Assembly: GCA_031761405.1 (NCBI GenBank) | Contig: JASEVX010000007.1 | Coordinates: forward strand, 40,718,646-40,782,645 | Length of the DNA stretch: 64,000 bases | Origin: Serripes groenlandicus | Lineage: Eukaryota; Mollusca; Bivalvia; Cardiida; Cardiidae | Reading direction: 5' to 3' | Shown: positions 26,601 to 38,600 of the stretch, piece by piece | Layout: each line of letters starts with the position of its first letter | How positions within the stretch are numbered: position 1 is the first letter of the stretch | Translations under genes and position numbers: made by a program | The notes under the pieces: model-generated | The model's input: the letters and a program-made list of their open reading frames with translations, nothing else | Database searches by the model: none | What the model was told of the DNA's origin: nothing

Positions 26601-29600
26601 TCTGTACTTGGATTTTGTGCGCATTTTTAATGGCTGATTTCTCCCTTATTTTACAATGGCATGAAAAAGCAAACATACCCAGGGTTCTCCCTGGCTCATT
26701 TTTCCTTTGCGCCAACACTTTCGCCAAATTCAAGACATTGGAGCCAAACTGGAGCCAGACCATTTTTTCTTAGAAACCTAAATTATGTGTACTTTGGGAA
26801 ATACTGGTGCACATGTATTATGCTATCTTCACAAGTCAGGTGTCATAATCTATCCAACATTAAATTGATCAAAAAGATTGGCTTGGTCATGATTCATTAG
26901 ATTCCCATATGAAATGAATCATGTTCTCAAACCATATGCATTGTGGTAGCAGGAATAAATTCTAATATTGATTCTGTGCCTGTCTGTCAGTGCTTTCATT
27001 CTAAACACCAGTAAATAAACTATTATGTAGTGAGTTGTATTATCAACACACATTTATTGCATTTAACTTTTACAATGATTACATTTAAAACAAATAAGAA
27101 TGAGTGTAGGTAATACTTTCTTGAATGACATTTCCGATTTGCAGAAAGAAGAAAATGCACGAAAACCCATTACAATATGTATTTTCTACTTCAGTCTTCA
27201 TTATTTTTTTATCTTCTTAAAAAGAAATTAACTAAAATGGACAAAAATGTAATTTAGTTTGATAGGTAAGTATTTTTTGACAGCTGACTGTAAATTTGAT
27301 AGATCTTTATGGTAAAAAATCGGCAATTAAAAAAGAATTTCCTATGGATTCGTGTAAACAAAAACACAATCTTTGAACAGTTAAATTAAAATAGGGACAT
27401 TCTTTAATGATATCCTAGTTTTTTATTAAGTTGTTTATTGAAATTATTTTCCCCTAAACTGCTTGAACTGAAAAATAGTATTGATTGGCTTGAAGGCGTG
27501 ATCGAGTGTCATAAATGGGGATGGAGTACGCATTCTCGATAGTGATTGGCCTAAAGCTCGAAGTTTAACGGTCACGTGACCTACTCTTATCTATCGCCTG
27601 CAGCGTTGGTGGTTTGGTAACGGCTTGTGTATAGTACTGGGAAGGCCCCTTTATCTCTGCTAACAGCCATAGGTGTGTAATTAAACCCTTAATCCTTCAA
27701 TGTATACTTTGTTTTACCCAAAATCAAATTAAAGTCGTAGTGCTAAAAGCTGGTGTAAATAGGTTGGCGCCATCAATTTGCGCCAAATGTTATTTTCTTG
27801 CGCCACTTTTTTCATTCTTGCGCCATTGGCGCCATTTGCGAAGCCCAGCGTGAACCCTGCATACCCATCGATAACTTATTCAATAATATATCCAAATAAT
27901 TTCATATAAGTCCACCTGACTGACTGAATATAATGTAAAAACTAATTTAAAAACAGCAGCCCTAAATCTGTTTAAATTTTGCTTCGATAATGACAGAGTA
28001 AGCCAAATAGAGGTAATGTATAATAACACTATATTGAAAGTTGTACGCGTATTTCTGAATTCAATTGAGCATGGTAATTCCAAAACAACAAAGACATTTT
28101 TTAAGTAAAACTAGGGTAAAAATTTCACCAGACTGATAGAGATTTCAAAATTTCCGGAGCCCTGGTATCTACTTAGGGAAAGGGTTAAAAGATTTTTCTA
28201 CTACCGCAGACAATTTAACTTTTTGAAAAGAAGAAATGGCAACAAGCTTTGCAATTCTGTTTCTAACTTAAACTAGATGTCATGGCTCACACTGCGATGT
28301 TTTGAAGTGAGACAATACTAACATGGTTAACAGTTAACCCTTTCCCATATACAGATGCTTTCTGATGCCTCTTGTGCAGACAATTTTTGAAAACATTGTG
28401 ACAAATGGAGAAATTGCTCAAAACAAGCAATTTCTAATTTTGCCACCATGTTTTCAATTTTATACCAGAATTATACTTTTATTTATAGAGCTTTTTCAAA
28501 GTTTTGACTACATGTTTTCAAAATCATCCACTGCATATTTGTTGTTTGGGGGAAAGGTTTAAGGGGATTGCCGTTGTCAATTATTAATAATTACTGCAAT
28601 AAAATCTTGTTATTCTTTCTCTCATACATCAGTTAGCTAGGCCAGTTCGGGCTCAAACCCAGGTGTTCCCGCAAGCCGGTATCAGTGCAATACAACCAAC
28701 CGTAATCGGGTTCAGTGGCCAGCAATGTGCCATTTATAACAAAGGTCAGCTGGGCCATAATCACCAGACGGTCCTAGTTAACAGCGTGGCTTTGAATCCG
28801 TCATCCTCACCACCAGCTTCTCATCATCTAAACGTTGTGAGTACTCTGACTTGTTCCTTGTTATGTGTCAATGTATATATAGGCCTTTCCCACACACAAC
28901 AAATCTGCATCAACTTTGAAAACATACCCGAAAATAATTGGAAACTCCCTTTAACCCTTTCCCTCATACGACAATTCTGCAGCAGACGACTTTGAACGTA
29001 TTTTGTCAAAACATAGAAAATCTCCATAATTGAATGGATAACCTATGACAAAAAGTGGAAAACATTGTGGCAAAAGGAGAAATTGCACGTTCTGTGCAAT
29101 TTCTTCTTTTGTCACTATGTTTTCAAAAAGCCGTCTGCTGCAGAGGCGTCAGAAAGCGTCTATATGAGGGAAAGGGTTAAATGAAGGTACACTAATTGAA
29201 CGGAGCTTAAAACATGGTGACACAAAGGCGTATATGAGGGAAAGGGTTAATGCGCTTTGACGTATTTACGGCAGACAGTTTTGATGGTTTTCTGGCAGAC
29301 GATCGTAGAAAACATTCAGGCAAAAGAAGAATTTCGTCATGATGAACAATTACCTTTAACCCTTTCCCTCATATAGACGCTTTCTGACGCCTCTGCAGCA
29401 GATGGCTTTTTGAAAACATAGTGACAAAAGAAGAAATTGCACAGAACGTGCAATTTCTCCTTTTGCCACAATGTTTTCCACTTTTAGTCATAGGTTATCC
29501 ATTCAATTATGGAGATTTTCTATGTCTTGACAAAATAAGTTCAAAGTCGTCTGCTGCAGAATTGTCGTATGAGGGAAAGGGTTAATTGGATTAAGTGTCC

Positions 29601-32600
29601 CATTTATAACAATGGTCAGCCTGGCATTAATCATTGGATGGTCCTAGGTAACAGTGTGAGTAAGCTTGTTTCTTTATGTGTACATGTAATTTTTTCAAAT
29701 CTATTGAAGAATTATACTTTTATTCAGAGATTTTCCATATTTTTGCCAAGACAATTTTTAAGTCGTCCATTGCAGATTCGTTTTAATAGTAGTAAGGGAA
29801 ACAATATTTTGAATAATATTTTGAATAAAATTATGATACATGTAGTCAAACTTGTCTTAAGCATTCAACCAGGGGAGAAAGAAAATTTGGCTGCTAAAAA
29901 CAGGTGGCTAAAGAAGAAAATGTTGTTTTGGTTATCTCAAAGTGGCTGCTTAACAGAGCTGACCACTTACACAAGTTTGACTGTACAATGTTTGTTTATG
30001 GGTATACTGAAATCACTTTGTTGTTTGCTTGGTCCGTCAGTTTGACATATAAGGATTTGGAACCAGGGCTCCCATGTTCAATTCCAAGTCGCAGCAATCA
30101 TGATGGAGTGCCCTTGAGCGAAGCACATTTTGAAGCCTAGTATCTGTTTCTTTACCCAGGGATCATGAATATGTGAACTCTTGCCGTGATATTACTGAAA
30201 TATGTCCAAAATGACGTAAAACCCCAATAAAACAAATTTAACATCAACTTTGTGGCCAAACCACTCCTTCTTATTGAAATGTCGTCTGCTGCAGAGGCGT
30301 CAGAAAGCATCCATATGTTGGAAAGGGTTAAATTAATTGAAGTTTTGTTATTATTTGTTTGCCAGGGAATTCGGACTCAACCTACAACCTATATTGAAAT
30401 CCAGAAAGACAGTTCTAAGAGTTTAAAACCTGAAGAGTCTGCAATCGATCAGAACAAACTTGATCAGGCTAAACAATTATCTGTAGGACCTTCCTCCTCT
30501 CAAGACGAGAACCAAAGTGTTGCTGATAATATCAGTGATAATGATAATACCTGTGATGCTTCTAAAGACACTGTTGCTGATGATAATGAAGTTTTAAGTT
30601 TGAAAGCCGAGGTTAAAAGTGATGTTAAAGTAATGGGTGAAGAGGATGAAGAAAGAGAAAATATTACAAAGGAAAATGATATACACAGTGGCGATAATGC
30701 AAAAAAGTGCAACAAGAATCAAAAAGATGAAGACACAAAATCTGTTGCTGCTTCTACTAGCAAGTGTCCTAAAAATAATGATGATGATGACGACGATGAG
30801 GACTGCTATAGAGTAGTGGAAAACTTTCAGGACATTTTAAAATTGATGCATAATACAGATCCCGACAGACATAAGAAACTTGAAGCGAAACAAATCACGA
30901 ATGATCTGAACAAGTTTAAGTACTTCACTGATGATATGAAGCCTGCTGATTCAGATAGGACTAATAACCCAGACATTGATGCTTTCAATAGTTTACCTGA
31001 AGGTAAGACAAAGGACTAGATAAGGAGGAGTGAGCTGGTCTTTTCCAATCCATATCTCTTTTATGACTACACTAAACCCTATGTTGTGGGTACTCAGAAG
31101 AATCGTCTCAATGAGACGATTCTTTTGAGTACCCACAACATAGGGTTTAAGGGTCAAATAAGGATTTGGGGATGTGCAATACTCTTCTTATCTAGAGCTC
31201 TGGTAAGATATGTGGGCTTTTATACTATTCTTCTGAAGGCCTTGATATGGGGTAGTAAAACAGCTCTTTTCCCCACAATATCTCTCTTAAATCTGAACCA
31301 AACAATAGGTTGTGAGAACTCTAAAAAATTGTCTCATCAAAACAATACTTTGGTTACACTAAACATGGAGTTAAGCGCCCCTTTCCATTATACAATAAAT
31401 CTGCAGCAGACAACTTTGAAAACATCTGGAAAAAATTATTGGAAATCTATATAAGTATAAGTCATAGGATAATTATTGAAGAGATTTGAAAACATTGTGG
31501 CAAAAGGTGAAATTGGTCATTATCAGAAATTTCTCCTTTTGTCACAAGGTTTTCAAAGGTCCTTTTTCTGAAGATGCGTCAAAAAGCTTGGGAAAGGGTT
31601 TATGAACATAAAATACATAATTTCGAGCTCAGCTTTTTCTTTAAGGTAATTAATGTACGTCATTCTGTGCAATTCGCCAGAGCCAAAGGCTCAAGGTAAT
31701 CTATTCTGATCACTCTGACGGTCGTCCGTTTGCTGTCGGTCGTCTGTCATTAACTTTTAGCTTTCAACATCATCTTCTCCTAAACCACAGGTTCAATTTC
31801 AACCAAACATCACAGGAATGTTCTTTTGGTGGTCCTCTTTCAAAATTGTTCAAAGATTTAAATTCCATTGAGAACTTTGGTTGCTGCAGCATCAGAAAGA
31901 GGGCAAAATGTCCAAACTTTAAAGATCTTCTCCTCTGAATCTGCTTGTCAGATTCCAATATAATTAATTAGAAATGTTCCTTGGGTGACCCTCTACAAAG
32001 ACTGTTCAAACCATACTGATTGGTGGAAAAACATGGCAGTCAGGCGGCATCAGTAGAGGGGCAAAATTTGAAAATTCCATTTTTATGAAAGTGCTTGCCT
32101 GATTTTAATAAAATTGAATAGGAATCTTACTTCAGTGATCCTCCACTTAATTTTTTGAAGTAATTTTGATTGGCTACAAAATCATAGTAACCAGGTGTCA
32201 TCATAAAAGGGGTAAATTGAACTTTTAGCTCCAAAGGACAACTCCTACCATTCCACTCTAACAATTTCAACTTCACAGGAATGTTCTTTTGTTGGTCCTC
32301 TTTCAAAATTTGTTCAAAGACTTACATTCTGTGTAGAACTTTGGTTAGTCAGAAAAATACCAAAATTTAAAAGCCTTTTCCTCCATAATCTGCTTGTCCG
32401 ATTCCAAGATAATTTGGTAGAAATGTTCTTTAAGTGACCCTCTACAAAAACTGTTCAAGCCTAACTGATTTCGTTGAAAAACTGGGCAGCAAGGTGGCTT
32501 CAGGAAAGGGGCAAAATGACAAAACTTTATAATTCCATTCTTATTAAAGTTCCTGTTACATTTCAAGATAATTTAGCAGAAATGTTCCTTTACATATTTA

Positions 32601-35600
32601 ATTTGGTTAAAATAGATAATGCTATGTGGCATCAGAAAAGGGATAAATGAACTTTTAGCTTTAAATGACATCTCCTAAACCATTGGACGGATATCTACCA
32701 AACTTACCATGATGAATGTTCCTTTGGTTCCTATTTCAAATTTTACAAAGATTGAATGCCTTTTTACAAATGGCCCTTACTGATAAGTTATTTCTTAGCC
32801 ACTCCTTGCAGCTTCATTTGCACTCCTGATCAAATTTTGCCAGATATTTGCAGTTAAATATTTGCTTATAATTTACTATCACTCATGTGATCTATTTAGG
32901 GCCATCTTGGCCCTCTTGTTTTATTTTGGTTTTTCATTTCTTTACAAATGCCTGTTATTTCTAAATGTATTTAATTGAAGAGCATCATATCGAGGGCTTG
33001 GCGTGAAACGGTTGTAACTAAAAACCTATTTTAAAAACCTTGGTTTAGGGGCAATATTGACCCCTTTGTAAACAATGCAAATTTAGGTGTCATTGCTCAG
33101 AACGAGCAATGGCACCTAAATTTCCATTGTTTACAAAGAAAAATGATTTTAACTCTTATAAAGACTTTATGGCGAGGTGATTAACCTTGGTAAAAGAAAT
33201 ACCGATTTTAGTTACAACCGTTTCACGCCAAGCCCTCGATATTGTGAAATTGCAGACATAATTCAGTTACACTGACCTTTATGATAGCAAAATGATGTAC
33301 CGTCTTTGACCTTGAAAAGTGCTGTTGCAGTGAAACTGGCATTTTGCATTATATTTTGAGCTATTTCTGCAGATGTATTTAAAAGTGGACAGCTCTAACA
33401 AATGTCACATTAGGTTAACTGAAAACCCTTTCCCACATGCAAACACTTACTGACATCTCTGCAGAAGAAGACTTTTGAAAACATTGTGACAAACGGAGAA
33501 ATTGCTCAAAACAAGCAATTACTCTTTTTTGTCCAAATGCTTTCAACTGTATCAAACTATGATACTTTCATTAATCAAGATTTTTCATATTTTTTCCCCC
33601 CCACAGATGTGTTGTATTAAGGAAAGGGTTATGATTCATAGTTGTATACTTCAGAACCACTCATGCACGACATGGAAGAGGAAGAGTTTGTCTGGGAAGA
33701 GTACCTTCAAGATATAGGGTCCAAGGCTGTGCCTCCAGGAGCATTCAGACATGTAAGTAATAACACATACAATAGATCTAGATGAGGACTAGATTGCTCA
33801 GTATCAGCAATTTCTTCCTTTGCCACAATTTTTACGAAAGTTGTATGCTACAGAGTCATCAGAAAGCATCTGTATCTGGGAAAGGGATAAATACTGCAGG
33901 AATTGTTTTTGAATTCCAATAAAACTAAAGGTTATAACAAGCTAAAGCGTAAAAAGGGTACCCACATGAGAAATACACAAAACTACTGTGGAAAAATAGG
34001 TGTTAGACTCAAGTAAATCAAAATTCAAACAAGCTTTAGTGTCAGAAAAGGGTAACTACATTTGATATACACAAAATACTTTTAATTCAAACTTTTACTT
34101 GTATTTTAAGATGTGACCTAGATAAGGCTTTGTTTACATGTACATTTAAACCTGTGCTAAGGACCACCTTTTGTATAGCAAATCCCTGTCTATAGCAACC
34201 TCACTTTTAATATCCTAATTAATCATGATCTGCTTGAAAGACCACATGTGAAAAAAGACCAGATTGTTCCCTTCCCATGGGTGGTCTTTAAACACAGGTT
34301 GGACTATAAACCACATGACACCTCTATTTGTACTCCATTAAAACCAATAGTATGGGTACTCATGAAAAACCCAACCTAATAAAGCAATTATTTTGAGTTT
34401 TGGATTTGGGGGTCAGTTAACCCTTTCCCTCATATAGACGCTTTCTGACGCCTCTGCAGCAGACGGCTTTTTGAAAACATAGTGACAAAAGAATAAATTG
34501 CACAAAACGTGCAATTTCTCCTTTTGCCACAATGTTTTCCACTTTTTGTCTTAGGTTATCCATTCAATTATAGAGATAGTCTATGTTTTGACAAAATATG
34601 TTCAAAGTCGTCTGCTGCAGAATTGTCGTATGAGGGAAAGGGTTAAGAATTTAAACCCTTCCCACATACGAGATACCAACAAATCTGAAGGTGACAACTT
34701 TGAAATCATCAAGGGGAAAATATCAATTAAATAGCATGAATATTGAATATTGTAAAAAATATTGTCGCAAAAGGAAAACTTTCTCATTATAAAAATGAAC
34801 AATTACTCCTTTTGTGACAATGTTTCTAAAAGCCATCTGCTGCAGGTGCTTCAAAATGTGTAGGCTTGTGCAAGAGGGTTAAGGGCATGAAATACGTGCC
34901 ACCCGTTATTAAAGCTCTAGCAATTCTTTTTCAGTTTTCTATTATTCCTTTGCCATATACATGTACTACAAAATGGCAGCAGACAACTTTAAAACATCTA
35001 GACAAAAGTATTGAAACTCTCTAAAATAGAAAATATTATAATTGAACAGAGTTGAAAAGATTGTTGCAAATGAAGAAACTGCACATATGGTCCTTTGTCA
35101 TTATTTCAAAATCTCAAAATTTACTTTGTCTGCAAGTGGGAAAGTGTTCAAATCAAAAGATTTAATTTTGATTGCCTGGAAATATTATAATTACATTGGG
35201 TGATACCTTATTTTTCTCTGATTAACAGGTAGAATACAGTCTAACCAGTGGGTTCATGAAAGGGATGAAACTTGAAGTGCCAAACAAGTGTGATCAGACA
35301 ACATACTGGGTTGCAACGGTACTGAACACATGTGGACCGTTGTTGCGACTTCGCTTTGATGGTTATGACGAGGACACAACGAGAGATTTCTGGTGCGATG
35401 TATCGACATCGGAAGTTCACTCAATCGGTTGGTGTGCACAGAATGGGAAGAATCTTCAGCCACCAGAACGTAAGATGTGTTATTTTCGTTTGGGTAGTGG
35501 AAGCAGATATCTAGATAAATGGAAGTAAATTGCTATTTTCCCCACAAGATCTCTCTTATTACTTAACCAAACCTTATGTTGTAGGTACTCGGAATGATTC

Positions 35601-38600
35601 AATTTCAAGACAATTTTTTTGAGGACCCACATAGGGTTTAATGTTCAAATAATCATTTTAGAATGCAATCTATAATTATACAAACTCTAAAGTATGTCTT
35701 TGTATACATTATTAAGCCTTACCCAGCTACCAAAAATCTTTATCTGATGACTTTGAAAACATTAAGGTGAAAAATGTCTATAAATGAAAATTAAATTATT
35801 GGCAAAATGGAGAAATTGCTTATTCTGAACCATTTCTCCTTTATGTTCAAATGTCATATGCTGCAGAGGCATCATGAATCATTTTTATGTGGGAATGGGT
35901 TAATTAATAAATGAAATTATCTTCGTTTAGCAGCCTAAAAAATACCCTAATATAAACATTATAAAACACCTCTCTGGCAGGCAATTTCTAAAAATAGTTT
36001 AAGAAAAAGACAAATGGCTCAGAAATTAAGGATACTATTCTCATTTGTCTGATTTCAATTGAGCCACGTCATACAAAAATCTACCTTCAGGGCTTTGCAT
36101 CTATCAAAGATCCAAATGAGCATGTGCATCTTCCCTTTTCTCCATCTAGCCTTACAAGCAACTTAGTTCTTATTGTCAAAAGAGGACTGTATGTGTGTAC
36201 AATTTGATGGTACTGTAACTTTATCCTTTTCATGTTCATACCAAAGACTTTAAAAAAAGGTATTAATGGCTGCCCTTCTTGGCTCCCAGGGTTGCGGAGT
36301 TAGTATTACTTCTGACTGGCTGGTGTCAGCATAAATGGACTGGTAGTACAGGTAACTTACCACGGAAAAGCTGTGATATAACTGAAAAAGGTGTAAAACA
36401 CCAATCAATCAATCAATCATGATCTTGAACCGAATAAGGTATCAACAAGGGACTTCCAACCAGATCTATCACAGGACATTCTCTGTAGCTGTATCCATGT
36501 GTAACCATGTCTTTGTATCTCTGCAGTTGTGTCTCATCTCCAAGTGATTTTTGGTCTTTCTGGCTTCCTTGTCCCTTGTGCTGTCCATGTCAACACTTTC
36601 TTCACGTTTCAGTTTATACCGGGTACATTCTGAATATCAATTATTCATCGCTTTTTCTTGATGGCAGTTGTCGTTAACCGTTGCCTTTAAATCTGCAGCA
36701 GACGAATTTGATAATATGTTTACAAAATGGTAGACCTTTCCTTAAATGAAAGTTATTGAATTGAGTTGAAAACGTTGTGGCCAACAGAGAAATTGATTGT
36801 TTTGAGCAATTTCTCTGTTGGCCACAATGTTTTCAAAAGTTGTCAGGTGCAGAGGCGCCAGAAAGTGTCTGGGTTAATGTCAAAACCTACAGGGGATTCT
36901 GTCATGACAGAGTGGTTGGTGTGGTCGATTTGAAACTGGGCATTCAAATAGTGAGGCTATATTTCTAATTTTTGTTGTCAGAAGATGCATTTAAGTCTGC
37001 ATAACATATAGGTGCTCTGATGAGACTGTGTATGCACAGGCTTAGCTGTGTCTTCACTGAATGCAGTTGTAGAGGACTTTTCCCCCACAATATCTCTCTT
37101 GTTATTCAACTAAACTCTATGTAATGGGTTCTCAAAAGAATTGTCTCACTGAGGCAATCCTTTTGAGTACCAACAAGATAGGGATTGAGTTTCAAATAAG
37201 GATTTTGGAACATAAAAAAGCGCCTCCTCTAGAGCTCTGCTGATGCAATAAGACATTGAATAGCTAGATGAGGCTTGTTTTTTTTGTTTTTTTCAGACAT
37301 CAGGAGCAAGTATGATGATTGGAAGGAATTTCTAATGGGTGCACTAACTGGGGCCAGAACAGCTCCTTCTTATTTGTTAGATAAGGTACAGTTTTTGTGC
37401 CATCTGCAGCAGATGACTTTTGAAAACATTGTGGCATCATGAGAAATTGCTCATAATAAGCTGAAAGGGTTAAACTGCTAAACGAAGATGATGTTTTAAT
37501 AATTGTCTACCTTTAAACCCTTTCCAAACTTTGTCAAATCTGTAGAAAACTACTTTGAAAACATTTTGAGGGAAAATATGGAATATCTGAAAGAATGAAA
37601 GTACATTAAATGAAAGTATATTTGAAAACATTGTGGCAACAGGAGAAATTGCTCAACGTTATGGCCTATGTAACATTTATGTCAAAGATTGAATGCATTA
37701 AATTAGTTATTTTTCTTTATTAAACAATTGTATCCTAATTAGTGAAGGAAAGTTTTGTTTGATCAAGTGCTTTAAAAGTTTATTCTCAGATATCTCTTTG
37801 CATTTTATTTTACCAGACATATAAACCCACTTTTCTATCAATCAAAATATCTGCAACAGATGACTTTGAAAGTTTAAAAGGCAAAATATTGAAAATGTTT
37901 ATAAATTAAAATCAAATCTGACAATAGAGTTGAAAACATTGGTGCATAAAGAGAAATTGCTCATGATGGGCAATTTCGTCTTTTGCAACAATGTTTTCAA
38001 AACACCTTGTGCAGATGTGTCAAAATGTGTCTACATGTTTGTAAGGGTTAAATATTGTATCTACAGGAAACAGGAATTACTCCAATAGATCAACTTCAAT
38101 GTGGCATGAGACTTGAGATACAAGATTCCCTGAATCCACTCGAGGTCTGGCTGGTTCAAATTCTTGAAAATGTCGGGGGCCGCTTGTTTCTTCGTCTTGA
38201 GGGAACAAACTCGGCATCCAAACACTTCTGGATGTTCTATTTAAATGTGAGATTACACATCATTGGATGGGGGAAGGACAATGGATGTACCTATGGTCCA
38301 CCAAAAGGTTAGAACAATTGAAAAACAACGTTATTAACCTATTCCCTCATACAACAATTCTGCAGCAGACGACTTTGAACATATTTTGTCAAAAAATAGA
38401 AAATCTCTATAATTGAATGGATAACCTATGACTGAAAGTGGAAAACATAGTGGCAAAAGGAGAAATTGCTTGTTTTGAGCAATTTCTTCTTTTGACACTA
38501 TGTTTTCAAAAAGCTGTCTGCTGCAGAGGCGTCAGAAAGCGTCTATATGAGGTTATATTGAAGCCACATTGCTGCAATATCAGATAGGTAGTTGTCATAT

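Noticed and set aside
28837..28995. Extension of exon 5 to a stop codon (alternative C-terminus)
   Set aside because: Sequence after 28836 is intron with MITE pieces, and the GTGAGT donor keeps phase 0 with exon 6.
30252..30365. Start of a separate protein upstream of exon 6
   Set aside because: These 38 codons are MITE right-arm sequence (GTCGTCTGCTGCAGAGGCGT), followed by a clear acceptor.
17517..31002. FCS-type zinc finger in the N-terminus
   Set aside because: No paired C-x2-C motifs are present in exons 1-6.
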